Positions 1 through 7,621 of a stretch of DNA of 64,000 bases are shown one piece after another (within the stretch, counting starts at the first letter, position 1; every line of letters begins with the position of its first letter). The stretch covers positions 496,001 through 560,000 of the forward strand of contig CAVTMP010000004.1 in the NCBI GenBank assembly GCA_963735885.1, in the 5' to 3' direction. Under the pieces are notes generated by a model. The model did not search any database. It was not told the origin of the DNA and was given only the letters and a program-made list of their open reading frames with translations. The position numbers and the translations under genes were made by a program. This stretch comes from JBBSBL01 sp963735885 (lineage in GTDB: Bacteria > Actinomycetota > Thermoleophilia > Solirubrobacterales > Solirubrobacteraceae).

Positions 1-1076
1 TTCGTGATGCGCACGCGCGCGTCCTGCAGCGGCGTCCCGCCGCGGCGCACGAGGAGGTTCATCGCCGGAAGCCAGACCGTCGCCGACGCGGCGCCACCCT
101 GGTTGACCGTCACGGTGTCGCGCGGCTGGGAGTACGTCTGCGGGTCCGCGCCGCCGCAGTTGCCGCCGTACGCGCCGTAGGGGCTGGAGAACGGGAAGAT
201 CCCGGTCGCCGCGTAGCTCGACTGGAAGGAGCCGTTGCCCCACACCCGGTAGCCGGGCGCCGCGAGCCCGGACTGGGCCAGGCTCACGTACGGGGCGGAG
301 GCGGCCTGGATCCCGGCGGAGAGGGGCTGGGTCTGGAAGGTCAGGCTCGCCGAGCCGGCGCGGTCGTAGTCGAAGGCGGAGGTCGTCGTCGTCTCGGCCA
401 CGACGCCGACGGTCTGGTTGATGTTCGTCTGGCCCTGCCGGTCGACGTAGCCGGGCACGGCGAAGCGCACGTCGTAGTTCCCCGCGACGAGGAAGCCGGC
501 GAGGATGCAGCCGTTCGCGTTCGTCACGTCGCTGAAGGACTCGGGCCCGACGAGCGACACGCTGATCCCCGGCAGGCCGTTGCCGTCGCGGTCGCGGATC
601 TGCACCGCCAGCGTGCCCTCGTTGGCGTTGAACGAGCCGTTCGGCGGCGCCACGAGGCTCTCGATGAGGACCGGCTTGATCTTCATGTTCGGCCAGGTGA
701 CCGAGGAGCTGATCTTGATGAAGTTGGCCAGCGTGCCCCCGCCGGAGCACGACGCCGTGCCGGAGGCGGAGGTCACCCAGTCGGCGCGCGAGTCGATCGT
801 GTAGGTCGTGCCGCCGACCGACTGGGTCCGGGTCCCGCGGAGGTTCGAGAGGTCCGAGGCGCGATAGGCGCGGATCCGCTCCTGGTCCGCCTGGGCGAGG
901 TCGGAGGCGATCGCGCGCGCCTTGTTCGTGCCGGAGGTCGCCGAGGCGGAGTCGAGGCCGGCGTACACGCCGACCGCCACGAGCACGACGAGCAGCGCCG
1001 AGACGAGCGTCTCGATGAGGGCGAAGCCGTCCTCGCCGTTTCGGGGCAGCGGGGGACGGTCGGGGCGCACGGGCAT
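1..1076 (-). CDS. Large minor pilin / pseudopilin (PilV-like), C-terminus beyond window
   Basis: The ATG at 1076 opens a frame that runs off the left edge (about 358 residues visible). Residues 13-40 carry a class III prepilin signal: a short basic leader, then GED-G|FALIETLVSALLVV with Gly before the cleavage site and Glu at +5, followed by a hydrophobic helix. This is the substrate of prepilin peptidase and the type IV pilus machinery. The remainder is beta-rich; around residues 135-190 (LPGISVSLVGPESF...CILAGFLVAGNYDVRF) it resembles a carboxypeptidase-regulatory or SpaA-like sandwich, so it may be a tip or adhesive pilin. The pilus motor genes lie at 24-29 kb. No frame problem is seen. 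The type IV pilin assignment is firm; the PilV-like subtype is inferred. Confidence 0.85.
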   Translation of the reverse strand, partial: MPVRPDRPPLPRNGEDGFALIETLVSALLVVLVAVGVYAGLDSASATSGTNKARAIASDLAQADQERIRAYRASDLSNLRGTRTQSVGGTTYTIDSRADWVTSASGTASCSGGGTLANFIKISSSVTWPNMKIKPVLIESLVAPPNGSFNANEGTLAVQIRDRDGNGLPGISVSLVGPESFSDVTNANGCILAGFLVAGNYDVRFAVPGYVDRQGQTNINQTVGVVAETTTTSAFDYDRAGSASLTFQTQPLSAGIQAASAPYVSLAQSGLAAPGYRVWGNGSFQSSYAATGIFPFSSPYGAYGGNCGGADPQTYSQPRDTVTVNQGGAASATVWLPAMNLLVRRGGTPLQDARVRIT

Positions 1077-1132
1077 CGTCGTCTGGCATCGGCCCCGCCG
1101 CCCCGCGGCTTGAGCGGTCCCGCTCCGGATTC

Positions 1133-1166
1133 GACGTGCGTCGCGCGCGCTCGCGCGACGCACGTC
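1133..1166. repeat. Perfect 15-bp inverted repeat in divergent promoter region
   Basis: Arms GACGTGCGTCGCGCG (1133-1147) and its exact complement (1152-1166) flank a 4-nt loop. It lies between two divergently starting genes (starts at 1076 and 1253), so it is not placed as a terminator for either. It could be an operator or a leader hairpin. Confidence 0.6.
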
Positions 1167-1252
1167 CACCCGCCGCCGGTCCCGGAGTGGACGCTCGTCC
1201 GAGGGTCTCGTAGCGGGTTGAAGGCCTCGGGCGGCGTGCCGATAGGGGAGCG

Positions 1253-2632
1253 ATGGCCGTCGCCCGCCCACGCCCCTCGGGGCGCCGCCGCCTCGCCGCC
1301 CTCGCCGTGGCGACGCTCGGAGCGGTGCTGCTCGCCGCCCCGGCCCCCGCGAGCGCCGCCTGCTCGACCGCGATCGGCGGCTTCCACCCGCTGGAGAACT
1401 GCCTCTCGATCTCCCCGAGCGCGTCGCTGATCGCGCCGGGCCAGTCGGTGAGCTTCGCGCTCAACGGGGCGCCGACCACGGGCGTGACCTTCACCTGGGA
1501 CTTCGGCGACGGCACGACGCTGGCCGGCCAGGGGCCGACCGGGCAGTCCCACACCTATCCCGTGCGCGGGCGCTACTCCGCGCACGTCGACCAGTACGAC
1601 GGCTCCAACGTGAAGACCGACACCACGAACCCGGTCCTCATCACGGTCTCCGGGAACCCGGCCGTCTCGTTCGGCGCGACCTCGTCCACCACGGTCAAGC
1701 CGAACGTCAACGTGGCCTTCGCGGCGGCCGGCGTCCCCGACGTCGGCGGGTCGATCGCGTCCTACGAATGGGACTGGGACGGCAACGGCACCTTCGTCCC
1801 CGGCGCGGCGACGACGACGCACCGCTGGGCGAAGGAGGGCGTCTACCACCCGAAGGTGCGCGTGACCAACGACCTCGGCGTCACCGCCACGTCGACGAAC
1901 AACGTCGTGATCACGGTGATCAACATCCGCCCGCTGGCCGCGCTCACCCTCTCCCCCACGACGGTCAGGGTCGGCCAGGCCGTGAGCCTCAGCGCCGCGG
2001 GCTCCTACGACCCGGACGGGCAGATCGTCGCCTACCGCTGGGACCTCGGCGGCAACGGCGCGTACGTCGACACGGGCGGCACGTCCGCGATCGTCCGCAG
2101 CTGGCCGAACCCGGGCATCATCCGGGTGACCCTCAAGGTCGTCGACGACTCCGGCGGCACCGCGGTCTCGACCCGGACGCTCACCGTGCTCGACGAGGAC
2201 GGAACGCTGGGCGGCGGGACGCAGCCCAGCGGCGGGTCGGGCGGCTCGGGACGACGCGGCGCCTTCGCCGCCTCGCTCTCGGGCGCCGGCATCCAGTCGC
2301 TGAAGCGGGCCGTGAAGAAGGGCGTGGCGGTCGTCGCGCGCGCGAACCGCAGCGCCCGCGGCCGGCTCGCCCTCATGCTCCGCGCGAAGGACGGCAAGGC
2401 GCTGCGCCTGACCCGGGGCCGCAAGGCCCGCAAGCCCGTGAAGATCGGCTCGGTCAGCGTGGTCGTGCGCAACGGGCGCGCGGCGAAGGCCACCCTGCGC
2501 CTCACCAAGAAGGCGGCACGGGCGCTGCGGCGGGCACGGGCGCGGAAGTTCCGCGTCACCGTCAGCGGCACGCTCAGCGACGGGCGCGGCGGCCGGGCGG
2601 CCGTCTCGCGGGTCGTGCTGCTGCGCAAGTAG
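1253..2632 (+). CDS. Secreted PKD-domain protein
   Basis: 459 residues. Residues 1-36 form a Sec signal peptide (basic start, LAALAVATLGAVLL, cleavage after ASA). Three PKD-type beta-sandwich modules follow: FTWDFGDGT near residue 80, YEWDWDGNG near 170, and YRWDLGGNG near 260. The last 130 residues are Arg/Lys-rich (RSARGRLAL, KKAARALRRARARKF) after a Gly/Ser linker, a pattern seen in cell-envelope proteins of this lineage. PKD modules usually mediate protein-protein or protein-polysaccharide contacts. No catalytic domain is visible, so an adhesive or structural role is inferred. The ATG at 1253 is the only start that gives the signal peptide. Confidence 0.8.
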   Translation: MAVARPRPSGRRRLAALAVATLGAVLLAAPAPASAACSTAIGGFHPLENCLSISPSASLIAPGQSVSFALNGAPTTGVTFTWDFGDGTTLAGQGPTGQSHTYPVRGRYSAHVDQYDGSNVKTDTTNPVLITVSGNPAVSFGATSSTTVKPNVNVAFAAAGVPDVGGSIASYEWDWDGNGTFVPGAATTTHRWAKEGVYHPKVRVTNDLGVTATSTNNVVITVINIRPLAALTLSPTTVRVGQAVSLSAAGSYDPDGQIVAYRWDLGGNGAYVDTGGTSAIVRSWPNPGIIRVTLKVVDDSGGTAVSTRTLTVLDEDGTLGGGTQPSGGSGGSGRRGAFAASLSGAGIQSLKRAVKKGVAVVARANRSARGRLALMLRAKDGKALRLTRGRKARKPVKIGSVSVVVRNGRAAKATLRLTKKAARALRRARARKFRVTVSGTLSDGRGGRAAVSRVVLLRK

Positions 2633-2740
2633 CGGCGGCCGGCCCCCGCGGCCTCCGGCCCCGCGGCGGCCGGGCCCCGCGGCTCCCGGCCGCGCCCCCC
2701 GCACGGCCTGTCCCGCCGCCGTGTGCCACGATCGGCCGCG

Positions 2741-4579
2741 GTGAATCTCTTCGTCGTCGGGGTCGGAGCGCTCTCAGGCGACCTCCGAGGCGAGCGCGCG
2801 CTCTCGGAGGTCCTCGTCGACATGCCGTTCGGCGACTCGCCCGCGCGGGCGCGGTGGACGGGCCACGGGATCATGGCCTCGATGGCCTCCCACGCCCCCG
2901 AGCAGGTGGGCGGCGTGCGCTACTGGGCCGCCACCGACGGGCGCCTGGCGATGTTCGCCGGCCGCCCGGTCGCCCGCCCCGCCGGGGAGGGCCCGATGTT
3001 CGACGGGCGATCGCCGCTCGACCCACGCTGGTTCGCCTCGGCGCCGCCCGGCTGGGCGAGCCGGATGGAGGGTCGCTTCGTGACGATCGGCTGCGCCGGC
3101 GACTCCGGCGCGGTGGACGTCGTCACCGACCCGCTCGGGGCCTACCCCGTCTACGAGGTCGAGCACGAGGCGGTCCGCTGGATCAGCAACAGCGCCGAGG
3201 TGCTGCGCCGCCTCGCCCCGGAGCCGGACGCGATCGACCGCGGCGTGCTCGCCGAGGTGCTGGCCGGCGGGTGGTCGCTCGACGGGCACGCGGTCTGGGC
3301 CGGCGTGCGACGGATCCCGGCGGGGTGGCGCGCCTACCGCCCCGAGGAGCGCCCGCGCGACCTGCCGCTGCTCGGCCTGGAGGAGATCGCGCGATGGTTC
3401 GGCGCCGGGCTCGACGGCCCCCGGGCGGCGCACACGCTCACGGCGCTGACCCGCGCGCTCGGCGACTGGCCCGGGCGGCCGAGCATCCTGCCGGTCACCG
3501 GCGGCCGGGACTCCCGCGTGGTGCTGGCGGCCACGCGCGCCGCGGCGCTCGACTGGCCGGGCGGGACGGCGGGGCCGCCGGACCACCCGGACGCCGTCAT
3601 CGGGCGCGAGCTGTGCGAGCGCATCGGCCGGCCCTTCTCGACTCTCACCGTCCCCGGCTTCGTCGACCGCACGCGCGCGCCGCACCGCGCGGCCCGCATG
3701 GTGCGGGGCCTTTCCGGCGGGACCATCACCCTGGCCGACGCGGCGGGCTTCCCCGCCACGCACGCCCCGGACCCGCTCCCGCTCTGGCACACCGGGCAGG
3801 GCGGGGAGATCGCCCGCGGCTACTACGGGGCGGCGCGCGGCGACGGGGCCGGGTCCCTCGCCGGCCGCCTGCACGCGGAGTTCGCCGGGCGGGCCCCGGG
3901 CCGGCGCGAGCCGCTGACCTCCGAGGCGACGGCCGCCGTGCGCGACCGCCTGCGCGACTGGGTCGAGGACGCGCTCGACGCCGGCGTTTCGCCGGAGGAC
4001 GTGCCCGACGCCTTCTACCTGCTCCGGCGCATGGGCACGTGGTCGGCGCCCGGACACGGCTGCGTGGAGCCGATCCGGGACGCCACCTCGCCGCTCTGGT
4101 CCCGGGCCCTGCTCCCCGACCTGCTCGGCGCGCCCGTCGCCGAGCGGCGCCGGGCGCGCTTCCATCGCGAGATGGTCCGTGCGCTCGCCCCCGAGCTCCA
4201 GTCGATCCCGTTCCAGGACGGCGTGCGCTGGGACGGTCGGACGTCGGGGCCGGCCCGCGCCGCGGTCGGGGCTCGGCGCCTGCGCGGGCGGGCCCAGCGG
4301 GAGATCGCCCGGCGACGGGCCGCCGGCTTCGCGGGCACGGCGGCCGGCGCGCCGGGCTCCGGGTCGGGCGCGGCCACCGCGGCCGCGGTCGTCGAGGATC
4401 CGTTCGGTCGCCTCCAGCGGATCGTCCACGACGCGCTTCGGGACAGCCCCTGGCATTCCGCCTGGGACGTGCTCGACCGCCGGGCCACCGAAGCCCTGCT
4501 GACGACGCCTCCCGACGGACTCGACGAGATGCGCCGCAACTACGTCTGGCGCATCGCCTCGGTCGTGCTCGCGGACTGA
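2741..4579 (+). CDS. Asparagine synthetase-like protein (inactive glutaminase half)
   Basis: About 612 residues from the GTG at 2741; an in-frame GTG at 2723 is the alternative. The first ~170 residues resemble the class II glutaminase half of AsnB (for example VDVVTDPLGAYPVYE), but the nucleophile Cys2 is missing because the chain starts V-N-L. Near residue 245 is a pyrophosphate-loop motif PVTGGRDSRVVL, a variant of SGGxDS, typical of adenylating amide ligases. Such proteins make Asn, or amide and lasso-peptide bonds in secondary metabolism. No partner biosynthetic genes lie nearby, so the substrate is unknown. Calling it a true asparagine synthetase would be unsafe. Confidence 0.65.
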   Translation: MNLFVVGVGALSGDLRGERALSEVLVDMPFGDSPARARWTGHGIMASMASHAPEQVGGVRYWAATDGRLAMFAGRPVARPAGEGPMFDGRSPLDPRWFASAPPGWASRMEGRFVTIGCAGDSGAVDVVTDPLGAYPVYEVEHEAVRWISNSAEVLRRLAPEPDAIDRGVLAEVLAGGWSLDGHAVWAGVRRIPAGWRAYRPEERPRDLPLLGLEEIARWFGAGLDGPRAAHTLTALTRALGDWPGRPSILPVTGGRDSRVVLAATRAAALDWPGGTAGPPDHPDAVIGRELCERIGRPFSTLTVPGFVDRTRAPHRAARMVRGLSGGTITLADAAGFPATHAPDPLPLWHTGQGGEIARGYYGAARGDGAGSLAGRLHAEFAGRAPGRREPLTSEATAAVRDRLRDWVEDALDAGVSPEDVPDAFYLLRRMGTWSAPGHGCVEPIRDATSPLWSRALLPDLLGAPVAERRRARFHREMVRALAPELQSIPFQDGVRWDGRTSGPARAAVGARRLRGRAQREIARRRAAGFAGTAAGAPGSGSGAATAAAVVEDPFGRLQRIVHDALRDSPWHSAWDVLDRRATEALLTTPPDGLDEMRRNYVWRIASVVLAD

Positions 4580-4588
4580 CCCGCTCGA

Positions 4589-4795
4589 TCAGCTCGCCGC
4601 GGAACCGCGGAGCCGCTCCCCGGCCTCCTGCGCATCGTGCTCGCGCGTCAGCGTACCGCCGCCCTCGCACCACGGACAGGTCACCGTGCGCGACTCGCCG
4701 CCGAGCGCCGACTGCACGCTCCCCGTGCCTCGGCACGGCGGGCACGGCATCGGCTGGGCGTCGGCGGACCCGTCGGGAGTGTCGCGCTCGGCCAC
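4589..4795 (-). CDS. Small double-CxxC zinc-ribbon protein
   Basis: 68 residues from a GTG at 4795. The core is MPCPPCRGTGSV...TCPWCEGGG, two CPxC knuckles 20 residues apart with Gly-rich turns like DnaJ CxxCxGxG zinc modules. It lies convergent to the preceding gene and divergent from the flavoprotein at 4910. The function is unknown; metal or nucleic-acid binding is inferred from the cysteines. The frame continues far upstream without a stop, so the start choice is moderate. Confidence 0.55.
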   Translation of the reverse strand: MAERDTPDGSADAQPMPCPPCRGTGSVQSALGGESRTVTCPWCEGGGTLTREHDAQEAGERLRGSAAS

Positions 4796-4897
4796 CCCGC
4801 GCACCGTAGCGGGTCGGTCGCGGCGGCCGGGACGGGCTCCGCGACGGACCCGGCGCGGGAGCGGCGGCACACGGTCGCGGTCCCGAGCAGCGACGGC

Positions 4898-4903
4898 TAG
4901 GAT
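4898..4903 (+). promoter_or_regulatory. -10 box TAGGAT for leaderless transcript
   Basis: TAGGAT lies 6 nt before the GTG at 4910, which puts the expected transcription start on the start codon. No Shine-Dalgarno sequence is present. Confidence 0.5.
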
Positions 4904-4909
4904 CGCGCC

Positions 4910-6103
4910 GTGCCCGCCCCGGCCGACCGTCAGCTGACCGCCGGAAGCCGGGTGCTCGTGGCGGGCGGCGGGATCGCCGCGGCGGAGGTCCTGCTCGCCC
5001 TGCGGGAGCTCGCGCCGGCCGGCGCGCTCGCGCCGACGCTGCTCGCCCCCGACCGGGAGCTCCGGCTGCGGGCGCTCACCGTGCTCGACGCCGTGGAGCT
5101 GGGGCACGCGCCGACCGTCCCGCTCGAGGACCTCGCCGCGGAGACCGGCGCCGACCTGCGCCGCGGGGAGCTGGCCGCCGTCGACCCGGTCCGCCGCGTC
5201 GCGACCACGGAGGCGGGCGCCGAGCTGCCCTACGACGCCCTCGTGGTCGCGCTCGGAGCCCACCCCGTCGACGCGGTGCCGGGGGCCACCGTGTTTCGCG
5301 GCGAACACGACGGCGAGGCGGTCGCCGCGGTGCTCACGGACCTCGAGCAGGGGGGCGCGCATCGCCTCGCCGTGATCCAGCCCGGAGGTCCCGTGTGGCC
5401 GCTCCCGGCCGTCGAGATCGCCCTGCTCGCGGCCGCCCGGCTGCGGGCCCGGGACGTGGAGGGCGCCGAAGTCGCGCTCGTGACCCCGGAGACGGCGCCG
5501 CTGGAGGTCTTCGGGCCCGCGCCTCAGGCCGCCGTGGCCGAGATGCTGGCCGCCGCGGGAGTGGCGACGAGGACGGGCGCCCGCGCCGTGTCCTTCGACG
5601 GCGAGACGCTCCGGCTGCGCCCCGGGCCGGACCTGCCCTGCGACCGGGCCATCGCCCTCGCGGGCCTGCGCGGCCCGGCGGTGCCGGGCCTCCCCTACGA
5701 CGACGAGGGCTTCCTCCCGGTCGACCTCCACGGCCGGCTCCGGGGGGCGGCCGACGTCTACGCCGCCGGAGACTGCACCACCTTCCCGCTCAAGCACGGC
5801 GGCCTCGCTGCGCAGCAGGCGGACGCCGTCGCCGAGGCGATCGCCGCGCGCGCCGGAGCGCCGGGATCGCCGACGCCGTTCAGGCCGGTCCTGCGCGGCA
5901 TGCTCGTCACCGGGCCCACGGCCCACGCGATGGTGGCCGAGGTCAGCGGGGGCCGCGGCGATCCCGCCCCGCCGGCCACGGTCGGGCTCTGGCGGCCGGG
6001 CAAGGTCAGCGCCGGCCGGCTCACGCCGTGGCTGGCGGGGCGGGTCGAGCTCCGGTCGCCGCCCGCGCCGCACGGAGCCACGCCGGTGGACGTGGCCTTC
6101 TAG
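4910..6103 (+). CDS. FAD-dependent pyridine nucleotide-disulfide family oxidoreductase (SQR/NDH-2 like)
   Basis: 397 residues. The N-terminus VLVAGGGIAAAEVLLALREL is the FAD-binding Rossmann fingerprint. A second dinucleotide region lies around residues 155-200, and the C-terminal FAD motif is VYAAGDCTTFPLKHGGLAAQQ near residue 285. There is no CxxC redox pair, so it is closer to sulfide:quinone or NADH:quinone oxidoreductase-like proteins than to disulfide reductases. It sits beside the Usp genes at the edge of the stress island. The substrate is not determined by the sequence. Confidence 0.75.
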   Translation: MPAPADRQLTAGSRVLVAGGGIAAAEVLLALRELAPAGALAPTLLAPDRELRLRALTVLDAVELGHAPTVPLEDLAAETGADLRRGELAAVDPVRRVATTEAGAELPYDALVVALGAHPVDAVPGATVFRGEHDGEAVAAVLTDLEQGGAHRLAVIQPGGPVWPLPAVEIALLAAARLRARDVEGAEVALVTPETAPLEVFGPAPQAAVAEMLAAAGVATRTGARAVSFDGETLRLRPGPDLPCDRAIALAGLRGPAVPGLPYDDEGFLPVDLHGRLRGAADVYAAGDCTTFPLKHGGLAAQQADAVAEAIAARAGAPGSPTPFRPVLRGMLVTGPTAHAMVAEVSGGRGDPAPPATVGLWRPGKVSAGRLTPWLAGRVELRSPPAPHGATPVDVAF

Positions 6104-7005
6104 TCCGGCCGCGGGGTCTGGGCGATGCCGCGGGGCACGACGAGCACCGGGCACGGCGCGTCATGGACGAGGGCCTGCGAGACGGACCCGAGCAGGGTTC
6201 GCGCCAGCGGCCCGTAGGCGCGGGATCCGACCACGAGCAGATCGAGGTCCTCCGCCAGGTCGAGCAGGGTCGCCGCCGCGTCGCCCTCGAGCACCACGGT
6301 GTCCGCCTCGGTTCCGGCCAGGCCGCGAGCGGCCTCGGCGACGCGCTCCTCCGCCTGGGCGCGCAGCGCACGCATGACGACCACGTGGTCGTAGCCGGCG
6401 TGCACCGCCGAGGAGCCGGCCGGCGGGCCGATGGCGGCCGCGATCCGCAGGCGAGCGCCCGTCGCGCCGGCCAGCGCGGCGGCGGCGTCCAGGGCGAGAG
6501 CGGCCTCGGCGGAGTCGTCGATGCCGACGCCGATGGTGCGCAGCGCCGCTGGCGCCCGGTCGCGGAACCCGAGCGGGGAGACGGCCACCGCGCACGGCGC
6601 CCCGTGCAGCAGGCGGTCCGGAACGGCGCCGATGAGGACCCGCCCGACCCGGCCGCGATGCGTGGAGCCGACCACGACGAGGTCGGCGTCCTCGTCCTCG
6701 GCGAGATGCTGCAGCGCCCGCGCCGGCGAGCTGTCCGGCACCGGCCGCGTCTCGACCGTGCCCGCGCCGTCGCCGAGACCGGCGCGCGCCGCGGCGAGCG
6801 CCCGGTCGGCCTCCTCCCGCACCGCGCTCGCGAACTCGCCGATGGGCGCCGCGGCGGGGCCGAGCGGCTGGTAGGGGTAGGCGCACGCGACCAGGACGTG
6901 TGCCCCGGTCGGGCCGGCGAGCAAACGCGTGAGGGCGAGCGCGTCGCCGGCCTGGTCCGACCCGTCGAAGCCGAGGACGATTCGGCGGTAGCCCGGGCTC
7001 GTCAT
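6100..7005 (-). CDS. Tandem-domain universal stress protein
   Basis: 301 residues from ATG 7005, with two UspA domains (about 1-145 and 150-301). Each ends in the ATP-binding signature, VVGSTHRGRVGRVLIGAV in the first and VVGSRAYGPLARTLLGSV in the second, followed by APC-xV strands. The ATG overlaps the stop of the upstream single-domain Usp (ATGA), so the two are translationally coupled. Tandem Usps of this type belong to the mycobacterial DosR dormancy regulon. The role is nucleotide-linked stress signalling; the exact function is unknown. It converges with the flavoprotein gene, overlapping its end by 4 nt. Confidence 0.9.
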   Translation of the reverse strand: MTSPGYRRIVLGFDGSDQAGDALALTRLLAGPTGAHVLVACAYPYQPLGPAAAPIGEFASAVREEADRALAAARAGLGDGAGTVETRPVPDSSPARALQHLAEDEDADLVVVGSTHRGRVGRVLIGAVPDRLLHGAPCAVAVSPLGFRDRAPAALRTIGVGIDDSAEAALALDAAAALAGATGARLRIAAAIGPPAGSSAVHAGYDHVVVMRALRAQAEERVAEAARGLAGTEADTVVLEGDAAATLLDLAEDLDLLVVGSRAYGPLARTLLGSVSQALVHDAPCPVLVVPRGIAQTPRPD

Positions 7006-7439
7006 GGCAGCGGGACGGATGCGTGTGCGGGGTGGACGACGACCGGGAGGTCGCTGAGGCGCAGGACGTCCCACGCGACGCTGCCGACCTCCGCGCGCGA
7101 GCGACCGAAGCCGCGCGCCCCGACGACGATCTCGTGCGCCCCGTGCTCCTGTGCGGCGTCGACCAGCGCGCGGGCGGGCGCGGCGTCACGCAACTCGCAG
7201 AGCCACTGAGACCCGGTCTCCCGCGGGGGCAGGCCGGCGGCGTCGAGGAGCGCCCGGGCCCGCTCGCGTCGATCCCCGCCGCCCGGATCCCGCCCCTCGC
7301 CGTAGGCGTGGACGACGACGCCCACGTCTCCCGGGCCCAGCCGCCGGGCCACGTAGCCGAGCGCCGCGCGCGCGGCATCCGACCCGTCGAAGCCGACGAC
7401 GAGCCGCCGGGTCAAGCCGACGTCGCGCTCGGCGCTCAC
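7002..7439 (-). CDS. Single-domain universal stress protein
   Basis: 145 residues from GTG 7439. The N-terminus LVVGFDGSDAARAALGYVA is the first UspA strand and helix; VVGARGFGRSRAEVGSVA is the nucleotide-binding loop; the chain ends in LPVVVHP. It is first in a two-gene operon with the tandem Usp. Its promoter region (7440-7621) is shared with the divergent sensor kinase and contains the motif at 7526-7536. Confidence in the family is high; the ligand is not known. Confidence 0.9.
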   Translation of the reverse strand: MSAERDVGLTRRLVVGFDGSDAARAALGYVARRLGPGDVGVVVHAYGEGRDPGGGDRRERARALLDAAGLPPRETGSQWLCELRDAAPARALVDAAQEHGAHEIVVGARGFGRSRAEVGSVAWDVLRLSDLPVVVHPAHASVPLP

Positions 7440-7525
7440 GGCCGGAGGGCGAGGGGACGGAGCATTACCCGACGGAGCGTAGGCCGCTTCCTCCGGGCCG
7501 CATCCGGTCCGACCGCCCCGGCCAC

Positions 7526-7536
7526 TCCGTAGTCCC
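7526..7536 (-). promoter_or_regulatory. Candidate regulator box GGGACTACGGA
   Basis: Read on the minus strand, GGGACTACGGA lies between the divergent Usp and sensor kinase genes. It differs by one base from GGGACTACCGA at 14876-14886 and shares CTACGGA with sites at 10793 and 20328. The GGGACT half resembles half of the mycobacterial DosR box. This is a candidate only. Confidence 0.4.
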
Positions 7537-7552
7537 GGCGGATGCCAGGGGC

Positions 7553-7558
7553 TAGGCT
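7553..7558 (+). promoter_or_regulatory. -10 box TAGGCT of the sensor kinase gene
   Basis: TAGGCT predicts a transcription start near 7565, giving a leader of about 57 nt that contains the hairpin at 7571-7605. Confidence 0.4.
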
Positions 7559-7570
7559 TCGGGGCGGCGT

Positions 7571-7605
7571 CCGGGCCTGACCCGACCCAGGCGGGTCAGG
7601 CCCGG
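7571..7605 (+). promoter_or_regulatory. 14-bp perfect hairpin in the sensor kinase leader
   Basis: Arms CCGGGCCTGACCCG (7571-7584) and its exact complement (7592-7605) surround a 7-nt loop. The hairpin ends 16 nt before the ATG at 7622. It may control translation or transcript stability, or be a DNA operator. There is no T-run, so a simple terminator is less likely. Confidence 0.55.
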
Positions 7606-7621
7606 GCCGAGACATCACCCC

